From the NCBI GenBank assembly GCA_937899065.1, contig CALBPG010000237.1:1-64000 (forward strand): 64,000 nucleotides of DNA. The letters are read 5' to 3'. This document shows positions 50,719-60,494 of the stretch, one piece after another. The notes under the pieces were generated by a model that made no database searches, was not told the origin of the DNA, and saw only the letters and a program-made list of their open reading frames with translations. Source of the DNA: an uncultured Allomuricauda sp. (GTDB lineage: Bacteria > Bacteroidota > Bacteroidia > Flavobacteriales > Flavobacteriaceae). The first letter of the stretch is position 1, and every line of letters starts with the position of its first letter. The translations under genes and the position numbers were made by a program.

Positions 50719-50719
50719 A

Positions 50720-53203
50720 TTATTTCTTCGCTTTGGACTTGGCTTTTTTCTTTGGTGTTTTTTTATCAATTAACGCTTGGGCTTCTTCCAATGTGATTTT
50801 TGTAGCATCTACATCTTTGGAAAGCTCAACTTTGATTCTTCCTTTTATAATATTGTGTCGGCCCCACCTTGCTTTCTCGATTCGAATTTTCGCTTCAGGC
50901 CATTCTTGAACCAATTTTTCAGCTTCCTTCTTCTTCTTCGCTTCAATCAACTCCACAATATCCGTTTGGGAAAGGTTATCAAAATCGTATTTCTTGTTTA
51001 CGTTAATGAACAGTCCATCCCATTTAATGAAAGGACCAAAACGTCCTTTCCCTTTGGTCACCTCTTTGTCCTCATAGGTTGCTATAGGTGCATCGGCCTT
51101 TTCTTTCTCGATGATAAGCTCAACCGCCCTATCCATATCCACTTCAAAGGCACTTTCGCCCTGGGCAAGGGAAATGAATTTCTTGCCAAAACGAACATAA
51201 GGACCATAACGGCCTACATTAGCTTCTACTTCTTCTCCTTTGTAAACCCCCAACTTTCTTGGAAGTTCAAAAAGCGCCATGGCTTCTTCAAAGGTTATGG
51301 TAGTAATGGATTGCTCGGGAAGCAAACTTGCAAATTGTGGCTTTTCCTCTTCTTCCACGGTTCCAATTTGGACCATAGGTCCAAACCTTCCCAATCTTGC
51401 AGATACTTGACGTCCAGATTTGGGGTCGGTACCCAAAACGCGTTCGCCGCTGGCCCTTTCCGCATTTTCTTCTACATCAAGGACATTAGGGTGGAAATCA
51501 CGATAGAACTCATCCATCATTTTTTTCCAATCCTCGCTCCCTTCAGCAATCTCATCAAAGTTTTCCTCAACGCGGGCGGTAAAATTATAGTCCAATATAT
51601 TGGTGAAGTGGCTGACCAAGAAATCGTTCACAATCATTCCAATATCAGTCGGAACCATTTTTCCCTTATCGGAGCCTACCATTTCGGATAATTGCTTGTC
51701 TTGTATTTTTCCGTCCGCCAAGGTGAGTTGGGCATATTTTCGCTCTGTTCCGTCCACGGTTCCTTTTTCAACATACCCTCTATTTTGAATGGTAGAAATG
51801 GTCGGGGCGTAGGTAGACGGTCTTCCAATACCAAGTTCTTCCAATTTTTTCACCAAGGATGCTTCGGTATATCGATACGGTGGTCGAGAGAAACGTTCTG
51901 TCGCGGTAATGAATTGGTTGAAAACTTCATCTCCAACTTTCATGGCTGGTAGAATGCCTTCTTGTTCATCTGCGATATCTTCGTCGTCAGTACCTTCTAA
52001 GTATACTTTGAGGAACCCGTCGAATTTGACCATTTCACCATTGGCCAAGAAAGATTCTCCATGACTTTCGGTTTGTATGCGAACATTGGTTTTCTCCAAT
52101 TGCGCATCACTCATTTGCGAAGCTAGGGTACGTTTCCAAATAAGCTCGTACAATCTAGACTGGTCTCTTTCCAAGGAAGGAGACTGCAATTTCATATCGG
52201 TAGGGCGTATCGCTTCGTGTGCTTCTTGGGCCCCTTTGGATTTACCGGTATAATTTCGGGTTTGGCTATAGCTTTCCCCATAGTTTTGTACAATCGCATC
52301 TTTTGCTGCCTGCAATGCCTCGTTAGACAGGTTGACGCTATCGGTACGCATATAGGTAATCAAACCTGCTTCGTACAAACGTTGTGCGACCTGCATGGTA
52401 CGGCTCACCGAAAAGTATAGTTTTCGAGACGCCTCTTGTTGCAGGGTAGATGTGGTAAAAGGTGCCGCAGGAGATTTTTTAGCAGGTTTTTTATCCAGAC
52501 TCCCAACCGTGAACTTGGCGCCAAGATTTTGTTTCAGGAAAGCTTCAGCCGCTGCTTTGTCCGAAAACGTTTTCCCGAGCTTAGAAGTAAATACGTTTCC
52601 GTTATCTGTTTTGAATTCGGCTTTGATGCGAAAAGAAGGCTTTGGTGTAAAGGCTTCAATTTCCCGTTCACGTTCAACAATCAAACGCACCGCAACGGAT
52701 TGCACACGACCCGCAGATAATCCAGGTTTTATTTTTTTCCAAAGTACTGGCGATAGTTCATACCCTACCAAACGGTCTAACACCCTGCGGGCTTGCTGCG
52801 CATTGACCAAATCGTAATTAATTTCGCGGGGATTGCTTATCGCTTTTTGAATCGCTGATTTGGTAATCGAATTAAAAACAATTCGTTTGGTTTTGGATTT
52901 ATCCAACTTGAGCTCTTCGGCCAAATGCCAAGAGATAGCTTCTCCTTCTCGGTCTTCATCACTGGCCAACCAAATTACATCTGCTTTTTGGGCGAGGTCT
53001 CTTAGTTTTTTGACCAAAGCCGTTTTCTCTTTGTCAACAATGTATTTTGGGGTAAATCCATTCTCTACGTCAACGCCCAATTCTTTGGACGGGAGGTCGG
53101 CAATATGTCCAAAACTAGATTCTACTTGGAAATCCTTCCCCAGAAAACGCTCGATGGTTTTGGCCTTTGCAGGGGACTCAACAATCACTAAATTCTTTGG
53201 CAT
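50720..53203 (-). CDS. topA: DNA topoisomerase I
   Basis: The ORF track begins at 53275; ATG 53203 (MPKNLVIVESPAKAKTIERFLG) is the true start and gives 827 residues. The N-terminal Toprim domain is VIVESPAKAKT with the DEDREGEAISWH motif. The type IA core includes the active Tyr in LITYMRTDSVNLS, and the SRPPYRYTEASLVKKLEELGIGRPSTYAP block follows. The C-terminal part contains repeats of a GxxGRFGPFIKWDGLFI kind instead of the Cys4 zinc fingers of E. coli TopA, then a Lys-rich tail. It relaxes negative supercoils. It has a -7 element 20 bases upstream. Confidence 0.96.
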   Translation of the reverse strand: MPKNLVIVESPAKAKTIERFLGKDFQVESSFGHIADLPSKELGVDVENGFTPKYIVDKEKTALVKKLRDLAQKADVIWLASDEDREGEAISWHLAEELKLDKSKTKRIVFNSITKSAIQKAISNPREINYDLVNAQQARRVLDRLVGYELSPVLWKKIKPGLSAGRVQSVAVRLIVEREREIEAFTPKPSFRIKAEFKTDNGNVFTSKLGKTFSDKAAAEAFLKQNLGAKFTVGSLDKKPAKKSPAAPFTTSTLQQEASRKLYFSVSRTMQVAQRLYEAGLITYMRTDSVNLSNEALQAAKDAIVQNYGESYSQTRNYTGKSKGAQEAHEAIRPTDMKLQSPSLERDQSRLYELIWKRTLASQMSDAQLEKTNVRIQTESHGESFLANGEMVKFDGFLKVYLEGTDDEDIADEQEGILPAMKVGDEVFNQFITATERFSRPPYRYTEASLVKKLEELGIGRPSTYAPTISTIQNRGYVEKGTVDGTERKYAQLTLADGKIQDKQLSEMVGSDKGKMVPTDIGMIVNDFLVSHFTNILDYNFTARVEENFDEIAEGSEDWKKMMDEFYRDFHPNVLDVEENAERASGERVLGTDPKSGRQVSARLGRFGPMVQIGTVEEEEKPQFASLLPEQSITTITFEEAMALFELPRKLGVYKGEEVEANVGRYGPYVRFGKKFISLAQGESAFEVDMDRAVELIIEKEKADAPIATYEDKEVTKGKGRFGPFIKWDGLFINVNKKYDFDNLSQTDIVELIEAKKKKEAEKLVQEWPEAKIRIEKARWGRHNIIKGRIKVELSKDVDATKITLEEAQALIDKKTPKKKAKSKAKK

Positions 53204-53222
53204 TCCTTTGGCTTTGAGCACA

Positions 53223-53230
53223 CAAAAGTA
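53223..53230 (-). promoter_or_regulatory. -7 promoter element TACTTTTG upstream of topA
   Basis: Minus-strand TACTTTTG matches TAnnTTTG, about 20 bases before the topA ATG at 53203. Confidence 0.5.
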
Positions 53231-53272
53231 TGGCAATTTTTCGATTTTGATATTTGGTAATCGCAGGGGTAG

Positions 53273-53299
53273 CAAAAAAAATCCCGCAAAAAGCGGGAT
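53273..53299 (-). terminator. Terminator of the LVIVD lipoprotein gene
   Basis: Minus strand ATCCCGC, five-base loop, GCGGGAT, then a run of U. It separates the LVIVD gene from topA. Confidence 0.88.
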
Positions 53300-53321
53300 T
53301 CAATTTATTTTGTTTAACCTC

Positions 53322-54566
53322 TTAATTCAGTCCTATTTGACTCAATAAGCGGATACCATCTTCAACATATTCGTATTGATAGAGCACCTCATCTCCAACC
53401 ATAATCAGATGAGATTCCAGTGGGATCACGTCAAACGTAACAATATCTTTAAAATGATTTAATGGGGTTAATTCATTGATATTGGTTTTGTCATACACCT
53501 TAAGCCCTGAAGCACCATCGCAGATAAAAAGTTGGTTGTCACGGATGCCCAAACCGTAGGGTTCATCCATAGGGTAGGTAATCGCAAGCTCTGGAGCTTC
53601 AATGGTTGAAATGTCAACAATGTAGAGCCCACTTTCAGTCGCCCCGCAATTGTTGCCTCCTCTAAGCGTCACATATGCATAATCGCCATCGACCACAACA
53701 GGGTCACAAGCCGTACCGTGTTGAAACTCGGATACCAAAGTAGGTAATGCCGGATTCGTAATGTCATAAATGTACATTCCGCGCATACTGCCCAAGAACA
53801 AATGGTTCCCTCGATTGAAAATCGTTTCGATATCAAAGCCTGCAAACACATCATCCAAATCTTGTGGGTTGGCCAAATCTGAGATTCCGAAAACATTGAT
53901 ATTATGACTGTCCACAGCGTACAAATACTCTCCCACAATTTTAAAACGGGCTAGAGAGCCTCCTTCTCCCGTGCCGGAGTCGCTCGCGGTTTCCGCTAAC
54001 GCAAAATCATCGATGAAACGCTGTTGTTCTACTTCCTCAATCAAACGTCGTTCGGTCTGGATCTCCCATCCAACCAAAACCTCGTTTTCATAATCGTATG
54101 ATTCATACTCAATAATATCCACTTCAAAAGGATAGACAATGCCTTCGGGAAGTACGTCAACCATTCGATTTACTTGTTGAATGTTATTGATGTCGGAAAT
54201 ATCAAGTACTACCAAATCAGAGAGACTGTCCGCATAGAGATAGTTGTTCTTGACGGATATGTCCACATTACCAGGAATCTCGATAAAAGCAATACGAATG
54301 GGTTGGGCAGGATTTGCATTGTCGATAACGTGCACCCCTTTGCTTTTGTCATTAATAAATATGTAATCGTCGTAGGCATATACTTTGCCCGACTCATCAA
54401 TGGGTTGGGGCGGAACCACCTCGACACTTGCCGCAAAATCGGCCTTGCTCATGATAATAGGCCGAGCCACTTGGTATTCTGCATAGTCGCTGTCGTCTTC
54501 GTTGTTGTCGCAAGCCACAAAAGCCAATGCAGTGATGGAAAGTAGAACGCGAATTTTCTTTTTCAT
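53322..54566 (-). CDS. LVIVD-repeat lipoprotein
   Basis: The ORF track starts at 54617; ATG 54566 (MKKKIRVLLSITALAFVAC, lipid Cys 19) gives a lipoprotein of 414 residues. It has beta-propeller repeats of the LVIVD type: GVHVIDNANPAQPIRIAFIEIPG, LVVLDISDINNIQQVN, INVFGISDLANPQDLD, MYIYDITNPALPTLVSEF and LYIVDISTIEAPELAI. Such proteins are exported and of unknown function. It has its own terminator and stands alone before topA. Confidence 0.88.
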   Translation of the reverse strand: MKKKIRVLLSITALAFVACDNNEDDSDYAEYQVARPIIMSKADFAASVEVVPPQPIDESGKVYAYDDYIFINDKSKGVHVIDNANPAQPIRIAFIEIPGNVDISVKNNYLYADSLSDLVVLDISDINNIQQVNRMVDVLPEGIVYPFEVDIIEYESYDYENEVLVGWEIQTERRLIEEVEQQRFIDDFALAETASDSGTGEGGSLARFKIVGEYLYAVDSHNINVFGISDLANPQDLDDVFAGFDIETIFNRGNHLFLGSMRGMYIYDITNPALPTLVSEFQHGTACDPVVVDGDYAYVTLRGGNNCGATESGLYIVDISTIEAPELAITYPMDEPYGLGIRDNQLFICDGASGLKVYDKTNINELTPLNHFKDIVTFDVIPLESHLIMVGDEVLYQYEYVEDGIRLLSQIGLN

Positions 54567-54801
54567 GTTTATCTTTTTTGGGTGAATTGTATTGTTTAGA
54601 TAGAAAAGATTAAACAAAGTTGCGTTCGAAACTCTTAAAAGTGGATGTTAAAAATGTAAAGTTATAGGTCATTTGGATTGAATACAATTTTGTATTTTTC
54701 AGCACTCTTCTAAACAACAACTACTATCGTTTCTATTAAAAACACCCTGAACAGCGCTTCTGGGTACAGAATTTATTGAACAAATATTAAAGCGAACACT
54801 A

Positions 54802-55668
54802 TTGAGTCTTATTAAAACCCTTCGGAAACGATACAAAAAAATCATTTGGAAAAGTCTGCGATTCTTTAAAAAAGAAGTTACGGTTTCCACCCTTCAAGGC
54901 GTTTTCACATTGCCGGCAGGGTCCAAAGACCCGATATCAAAATCACTTTACGTCAACAAAAACTATGAGTTTGGCTTCTTTCAGAAAGTAACCGCCTTTT
55001 TGCAAGAGGCAGGGTATTTCAAAAAAGGTGAGGGTGTTATGGTGGATGTTGGCGCGAATAACGGAGTGATTTCGATTGGCGCACTAAACGCTGGTGAGGT
55101 AGAAAGTGCTGTTGCGATAGAACCGGATATCAACAACTTTGCTGCGCTCGAGCGGAACATCAAGCAGAATCAACTTGAAGATGCTTTCCAAACCTTGAAC
55201 TACGCCGTGTCGGATAGCGAATCCGTTTTACAGTTGGAAATCAGCACCTCGAATTTGGGAGACCATCGAATCCATAAAAAAACATCGGTCAAAGACTTAT
55301 TCAAGGAATCCAAAAGAGCGGTAGTGGATATCAAGAGCAACACTTTGGACAATCTTCTTAACGAAGTTGACCCTATATCCATTTCGTTTATTTGGATTGA
55401 TGTGCAAGGACACGAAGGCTACGTTTTTCAAGGAGCGCCTAAAATCTTATCTGAGGGTATTCCTGTTATCTCAGAAGTTTGGCCATATGGTTTGAAACGG
55501 TCGGGAATGACCAATCAACAATTTTGCGAGATTGTCGAAAAGTACTGGTCCCATTACTGGGTACTTCGCAAAAACGATTTTGTACAGTATCCTATCGAGC
55601 AGTTCAATGGCTTCCTGGATGAGCTCGGTGAAAAGGGAGATTTCGACAACGTGATTTTCACAGCGTAG
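54802..55668 (+). CDS. FkbM-family methyltransferase
   Basis: The 288-residue protein begins at TTG 54802 (MSLIKTLRKRYKKIIWKSLRFF); no ATG lies in frame before the fold starts. The SAM-binding motif is VMVDVGANNGVISIGAL (near 76-92), followed by AVAIEPDINNFAALERNI and FIWIDVQGHEGYVFQGA, which are the FkbM signature blocks. FkbM enzymes methylate sugar or polyketide hydroxyls. No glycan-synthesis genes adjoin, so the acceptor is unknown. The N-terminal 25 residues are basic and could be membrane-associated. Confidence 0.85.
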   Translation: MSLIKTLRKRYKKIIWKSLRFFKKEVTVSTLQGVFTLPAGSKDPISKSLYVNKNYEFGFFQKVTAFLQEAGYFKKGEGVMVDVGANNGVISIGALNAGEVESAVAIEPDINNFAALERNIKQNQLEDAFQTLNYAVSDSESVLQLEISTSNLGDHRIHKKTSVKDLFKESKRAVVDIKSNTLDNLLNEVDPISISFIWIDVQGHEGYVFQGAPKILSEGIPVISEVWPYGLKRSGMTNQQFCEIVEKYWSHYWVLRKNDFVQYPIEQFNGFLDELGEKGDFDNVIFTA

Positions 55669-55761
55669 CACAAGACTACCATATTGTCTTTATGTGAGTT
55701 TAGGGATATCAAATTAAACCTAACTTTCACTGCCAAAATGTCACATTTCTAGATTATGCAC

Positions 55762-55769
55762 TATCTTTG
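55762..55769 (+). promoter_or_regulatory. -7 promoter element TATCTTTG upstream of miaB
   Basis: Matches TAnnTTTG, 17 bases before the miaB ATG at 55787. A -33 match is not clear. Confidence 0.5.
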
Positions 55770-55786
55770 CCCTTGCTTAAGACAAG

Positions 55787-57253
55787 ATGGTGAACGATAA
55801 CGAAAACGTTGAAAAAGTTATAGACGAAGGTCGTCAAGGTTCTGCACTGACTTTGGAGGATGTGCAAGACAATACCCGCAAACTTTATATTGAAAGTTAT
55901 GGATGCCAAATGAACTTCTCTGACAGTGAGATTGTGGCGTCTATTCTTTCCAAGGAAGGTTTCAATACTACCCAACAAATGGAAGAGGCCGATTTGGTAT
56001 TGGTCAACACTTGCTCCATTCGTGAAAAAGCGGAAACGACAGTCCGCAAACGCTTGGAAAAGTTCAATGCAGTCAAAAAGATAAACCCGAATATGAAGGT
56101 GGGCGTTTTGGGCTGTATGGCGGAGCGGTTGAAAAGTAAATTTCTAGAAGAAGAAAAAATCGTGGACATGGTTGTTGGACCAGATGCCTACAAGGATTTA
56201 CCTAATCTCATTCAAGAAATTGACGAGGGCCGTAGCGCCGTAAACGTAATCCTTTCCAAAGATGAAACCTATGGAGATGTAGCGCCTGTGCGATTGAATT
56301 CCAATGGTGTAACTGCTTTTGTATCCATCACAAGAGGATGCGACAACATGTGTACCTTTTGCGTGGTGCCGTTTACCCGTGGTCGGGAACGTAGTCGCGA
56401 CCCACAGTCTATTATTGAAGAAGTCAATGACTTATGGAGCAGAGGCTTTCGGGAAATCACCTTATTGGGTCAAAATGTAGACAGTTATTTATGGTATGGC
56501 GGGGGTCTGAAAAAAGACTTCGACAAAGCTTCGGAAATGCAAAAGGCAACTTCGGTGAATTTCGCCCGTCTCCTACATCTAGTGGCTTTGGCCCAACCGA
56601 AAATGCGGATTCGTTTCTCTACCTCCAATCCGCAAGACATGACATTGGATGTGATTGAGACCATGGCGCAGCACGAAAACATCTGTAAATACATTCACTT
56701 ACCGGTTCAGAGTGGTAGCGACCGTATTTTGAAAGCGATGAATCGCTTGCATACAAGGCAAGAGTATTTTGAGCTGATTGATAACATCAAACAAATTATT
56801 CCCGAATGCGCCATCAGTCAAGATATGATAACAGGTTTCCCCACTGAAACTGAAGAGGACCATCAAGACACCCTCAGTCTTATGGAGTATGTGAAATATG
56901 ATTTCGGATTCATGTTCGCCTACTCCGAACGGCCCGGTACTATGGCCGCTAGAAAACTGGAAGATGATGTGCCTGCTGAAGTAAAAAAACGAAGATTGAG
57001 AGAAATCATCGACCTACAACAAAAGCACGGTCTGTACCGTACCCAACAGCATCTTGGAAAAGTAGAAGAGGTTTTGATTGAAGGACTTTCTAAAAAATCC
57101 GATGCCCACTGGATGGGGCGTAATTCGCAAAACACAGTAGTCGTCTTTCCAAAAGAACAGTATCAGAAAGGTGACTTCGTTAATGTAAAAATCAATGATT
57201 GCACCTCCGCCACACTTATCGGCGAAGCGGTCGGATTTTCAAAGAACAACTAG
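55787..57253 (+). CDS. miaB: tRNA-2-methylthio-N6-dimethylallyladenosine synthase MiaB
   Basis: The 488-residue protein has three parts: the N-terminal UPF0004 domain with the auxiliary-cluster cysteines ([33 protein letters not shown]), the radical SAM domain with CDNMCTFC, and a C-terminal TRAM domain (about 425-485). It adds the methylthio group to i6A37 of tRNAs. It starts the conserved block miaB / sigma-54 activator / lptE / TPR-like gene / secG and is followed after three bases by the sigma-54 activator gene. Confidence 0.95.
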   Translation: MVNDNENVEKVIDEGRQGSALTLEDVQDNTRKLYIESYGCQMNFSDSEIVASILSKEGFNTTQQMEEADLVLVNTCSIREKAETTVRKRLEKFNAVKKINPNMKVGVLGCMAERLKSKFLEEEKIVDMVVGPDAYKDLPNLIQEIDEGRSAVNVILSKDETYGDVAPVRLNSNGVTAFVSITRGCDNMCTFCVVPFTRGRERSRDPQSIIEEVNDLWSRGFREITLLGQNVDSYLWYGGGLKKDFDKASEMQKATSVNFARLLHLVALAQPKMRIRFSTSNPQDMTLDVIETMAQHENICKYIHLPVQSGSDRILKAMNRLHTRQEYFELIDNIKQIIPECAISQDMITGFPTETEEDHQDTLSLMEYVKYDFGFMFAYSERPGTMAARKLEDDVPAEVKKRRLREIIDLQQKHGLYRTQQHLGKVEEVLIEGLSKKSDAHWMGRNSQNTVVVFPKEQYQKGDFVNVKINDCTSATLIGEAVGFSKNN

Positions 57254-57256
57254 TAC

Positions 57257-58531
57257 ATGGAAAGTGTTCAATCCATAAAGCAGCGTTTTGAACTTATTGG
57301 AAACGATGTCAAACTGAATCGCGCCCTTGAAAAAGCCATTCAGGTAGCCCCAACGGACATTTCCGTATTGGTTACTGGTGAAAGTGGGGTCGGTAAGGAA
57401 TCGATTCCCAAAATCATTCATGCGCTGTCGCATCGCAAGCATGCAAAATATATCGCTGTAAACTGTGGGGCCATCCCAGAAGGCACTATTGACAGTGAAC
57501 TTTTCGGGCACGAAAAAGGGGCTTTTACCGGAGCAACCCAAACCCGAAGCGGCTACTTTGAAGTAGCGGATGGCGGCACCATCTTTTTGGATGAAGTGGG
57601 TGAACTCCCACTGACCACTCAAGTGCGTCTCCTTCGTGTTTTGGAAAATGGGGAATTCCTAAAAGTAGGAAGCTCGCAAGTTCAGAAAACCAATGTTCGT
57701 ATTGTGGCGGCCACCAATGTGAACATGTTTGAAGCCATCGAAAAAGAGAAATTTCGTGAAGACCTCTACTATCGTTTGAGCACGGTTGAAATCAACATCC
57801 CTCCCCTACGCGACAGGCAACAGGATATTCATTTGCTGTTTCGCAAATTCGCTTCAGACTTCGGTCAGAAGTACAAAATGCCGACGATTCGCTTGGAAGA
57901 TTCTGCCATTGCCTTGCTACTGAAATACCGGTGGCCGGGTAACATTCGTCAATTGCGAAACATTGCGGAACAGGTATCCGTACTTGAAGAAAACCGGAGT
58001 ATTTCAGGCGCTACGTTGGCGAGTTATTTGCCCAATATGCAGAACACCAACCTTCCTGCAGTAATTGGCAACACCAAAAAAGAAGGGGACTTTAGCTCGG
58101 AACGTGAAATTCTATACAAGGTATTGTTCGATATGAAAGGGGACTTGAACGACCTAAAAAAACTGACTTTGGAATTGCTCAATAATAATGATACTTCCAA
58201 AGTACAAGAGGAGAATCAAAACCTCATTCAAAAAATATACGGAGCCGAAGAAACCGCTCCTTCCCATGAAGAAGAAATCTCAGCAGAAGTATTACACCTG
58301 CCACAACCTATTGTTGAAACGGCTCCAACCGCTATTCCAATAAATAAAGAAGACCGCTATCACTTCGCAGAAGAAATCCAAGAAGAAGAGACCCTTTCCC
58401 TGCAAGAAAAAGAGATTGAACTCATCAAAAAATCCTTGGAACGCAATCGCGGGAAACGCAAAGCGGCCGCCAGTGAATTGGGAATCTCCGAACGCACCCT
58501 TTACAGAAAAATAAAACAGTACGATTTATAA
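57257..58531 (+). CDS. Sigma-54-dependent transcriptional activator without receiver domain
   Basis: The 424-residue protein starts directly with the AAA+ domain. Walker A is GESGVGKES (about 38-46). The sigma-54 contact loop GAFTGA is in GHEKGAFTGATQ, Walker B is in DGGTIFLDEVGELP, and the arginine-finger region is RFREDLYYRL-like (KFREDLYYRLSTVEINIPPLRDR). A long, acidic, poorly ordered linker (about 280-385) leads to a Fis-type HTH at the end (RGKRKAAASELGISERTLYRKIKQY). With no N-terminal sensor it may be controlled by its level or by a partner. It lies three bases after miaB, so it shares that transcript. Confidence 0.92.
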   Translation: MESVQSIKQRFELIGNDVKLNRALEKAIQVAPTDISVLVTGESGVGKESIPKIIHALSHRKHAKYIAVNCGAIPEGTIDSELFGHEKGAFTGATQTRSGYFEVADGGTIFLDEVGELPLTTQVRLLRVLENGEFLKVGSSQVQKTNVRIVAATNVNMFEAIEKEKFREDLYYRLSTVEINIPPLRDRQQDIHLLFRKFASDFGQKYKMPTIRLEDSAIALLLKYRWPGNIRQLRNIAEQVSVLEENRSISGATLASYLPNMQNTNLPAVIGNTKKEGDFSSEREILYKVLFDMKGDLNDLKKLTLELLNNNDTSKVQEENQNLIQKIYGAEETAPSHEEEISAEVLHLPQPIVETAPTAIPINKEDRYHFAEEIQEEETLSLQEKEIELIKKSLERNRGKRKAAASELGISERTLYRKIKQYDL

Positions 58532-58557
58532 GTCTCAAGAATTCTTAAATTGCAAAG

Positions 58558-59070
58558 ATGGGCAGAAAGCAAGTGATTTTAGGGTTTGTGATGGTAGTAT
58601 TGTCGAGCTGCGGAGCATATAACTTTTCAGGTGCGGATATCGGTACCGCGGAAAGCTTTCAGGTTAACTTTTTTCAAAACTATGCGGACCAAAATCCTGG
58701 TTCAACCATTGTCCCAGGACTGGACCGTGACTTTACTTTGGCCCTCCAAGATTTGATAAACAATTTAACCAGTCTATCCCTAACCGGAAGCAATGGCGAC
58801 TTAGTTTACGAAGGCGAAATTGTGGAATATCGGGTTACGCCCATGACGGCTACTTCCGACCAACTAACAGCCCAAAACCGATTGACCATGAGCGTCAATG
58901 TGCGCTTTTTCAATACAACCAAAGAAGAGGTAGACTTCGAAAAACGGTTTTCATTCTTTTTTGATTTCGATGCCACAGCTTCCTTGACTACGGTGCAACC
59001 ACAAGCACATGAGGAAATTTTTGAAAGAATAACCCAAGACATCTTCAACGCTTCGTTGGGTAACTGGTAG
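58558..59070 (+). CDS. lptE: LptE family LPS-assembly lipoprotein
   Basis: The 170-residue protein has a lipoprotein signal (MGRKQVILGFVMVVLSSC, Cys 18), the N-terminal motif GAYNFSGADIGTAESFQVNFFQN, and the C-terminal helix EEIFERITQDIFNASLGNW. This is the LptE pattern seen in Bacteroidota, where the partner of LptD inserts LPS into the outer membrane. It is 27 bases after the sigma-54 activator gene and six bases before the next frame. Confidence 0.85.
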   Translation: MGRKQVILGFVMVVLSSCGAYNFSGADIGTAESFQVNFFQNYADQNPGSTIVPGLDRDFTLALQDLINNLTSLSLTGSNGDLVYEGEIVEYRVTPMTATSDQLTAQNRLTMSVNVRFFNTTKEEVDFEKRFSFFFDFDATASLTTVQPQAHEEIFERITQDIFNASLGNW

Positions 59071-59075
59071 CAATA

Positions 59076-59966
59076 ATGAACGTAGCGGATTTTCTGAACA
59101 TATTGCAATAGTCGAACACGATTCTTTCACCCCAGCAAACACGGGAGTTGGAAGACATTGTGAATGAATACCCCTATTTTCAAGCCTCAAGGGCCCTTTA
59201 TTTGAAGGGATTAAAAAACTTAGACAGTTACAAATACAATGATGTACTAAAAGTAACCGCAGCCTATACTTCGGACCGCGAAGTACTGTTCGATTACATC
59301 ACTTCCCAACAATTTGTTCAAAACCAGATTGCCGACACCCTTAGTGGACGGTCTCAAAAACTGGAAGAACAGGATATTATTTCTGAGGCTGTCGAGCCCA
59401 ATCCGGAAACCGAAGTCATGCTCGGAGAACCGGAAGAAGCACCCTACCCGCAAAACATTGACCATGCGGAACAAATCCTTGACCCCCAGCTATTTGCCTC
59501 AAAGGAACCTAAACCACTTAAGGAAAATACCCAGGAAGAGGAGCCAGGAAACGAACATGAAGCAAAGGACGATGAGCCTCTCCCCAAAACCAGTAGGTTC
59601 GAGAAACACTCCTTTTCTGAATGGTTAGCCCTGACCAATACCACGAAAACAGCGGAAATCACTCCTGAAAAACAAGAACTGGTCAAAAAAAGGAAGTTCG
59701 AGCTTTTGGACAAGTTCATTGAGGAAAACCCTAAAATTGTCCCAAAAGCCAAAACCGAAACTAAAATCGACATCAAGGAGTCGGTAAAAATGGATAAAAG
59801 TGAACTTATGACCGAAACTTTGGCCAAAGTTTACCTCGAACAAAAGAAGTACAAAAAAGCCATTCAAGCCTTTAAGATATTGAGTTTGAAATATCCAGAA
59901 AAAAGTAGTTTCTTTGCGGACCAAATTCAAGCAGTGAAAAAACTGCAAAAAGCTAAGGACAAGTAA
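59076..59966 (+). pseudogene. Conserved TPR-like gene upstream of secG, interrupted by an in-frame amber codon
   Basis: The ORF track starts at TTG 59148, but the natural frame begins at ATG 59076, six bases after lptE: MNVADFLNILQ, then TAG at 59109-59111, then SNTILSPQQTRELEDIVNEYPYFQASRALYLKGL in the same frame. The block LSPQQTRELEDIVNEYPYFQ is the family's conserved N-terminus, so the stop falls inside the real gene. After it the frame is open for 285 codons: an N-terminal helical domain, a Glu/Pro-rich spacer (about 80-180) and a C-terminal TPR-like end (LAKVYLEQKKYKKAIQAFKILSLKYPEKS). Either the gene is broken, or translation restarts at TTG 59148 or GTG 59160, or the stop is an assembly error. 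Confidence 0.7.
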
Positions 59967-59972
59967 TAACTT

Positions 59973-60344
59973 ATGGGAACGACGTTTACAATCTTTTTAA
60001 TTCTCATCATTGTAGTTTGTTTACTGTTGATGTTGGTGATTATGGTGCAAAACCCTAAAGGAGGCGGATTGTCTTCTTCATTTGGAGGGGGAGGTAACCA
60101 AGTAGTAGGAGGTGTCAAAAAAACAGGTGACTTTTTGGATAAAAGTACTTGGACCTTGGCAACCTTGCTTATTGTATTGATACTGCTATCGAATGTAGCG
60201 TTAAAAGGTAATTTTGGTCAGGCTGATTCTAAATTGTTGAATGGAGATGATATCGAAAATACCGTTCCTGAAACCTTACCTGGTGAACCAGCGGAAGTAC
60301 CTCCATCAGAAGGAACTTCTAATCCTGCGGACACCCTTCAGTAG
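59973..60344 (+). CDS. secG: Preprotein translocase subunit SecG
   Basis: The 123-residue protein has two membrane helices (FTIFLILIIVVCLLLMLVIMVQ and TLATLLIVLILLSNVAL) joined by the conserved NPKGGGLSSSFGG loop, and an acidic/Pro-rich tail (PETLPGEPAEVPPSEG). This is the SecG layout; it assists SecYE in export. It is the last gene before a strong terminator. Confidence 0.93.
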   Translation: MGTTFTIFLILIIVVCLLLMLVIMVQNPKGGGLSSSFGGGGNQVVGGVKKTGDFLDKSTWTLATLLIVLILLSNVALKGNFGQADSKLLNGDDIENTVPETLPGEPAEVPPSEGTSNPADTLQ

Positions 60345-60370
60345 TTACCGAAAATGACAAAAAAATAATG

Positions 60371-60407
60371 AAATGCCAGCTTGAGTGACAAGCTGGCATT
60401 TTTGTTT
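60371..60407 (+). terminator. Terminator after secG
   Basis: AAATGCCAGCTTG, loop AGTGA, CAAGCTGGCATTT, T tract. A 13-pair perfect stem. Confidence 0.93.
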
Positions 60408-60494
60408 TAACAGTTTGGCAGTTTTTCATTAAATGGCATAATTTCTGTCCTCCCAATCACGAATTTTTAAAATAAATACCTAAAAATTAAAAAT

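Noticed and set aside
50777-51691. 304-codon plus-strand ORF inside topA
   Set aside because: Antisense shadow of a certain gene; Phe/Cys-rich composition typical of reverse reading of Lys/Glu-rich code.
60404-60494. CIRCE (HrcA) operator before groES
   Set aside because: No TTAGCACTC-N9-GAGTGCTAA inverted repeat is visible.
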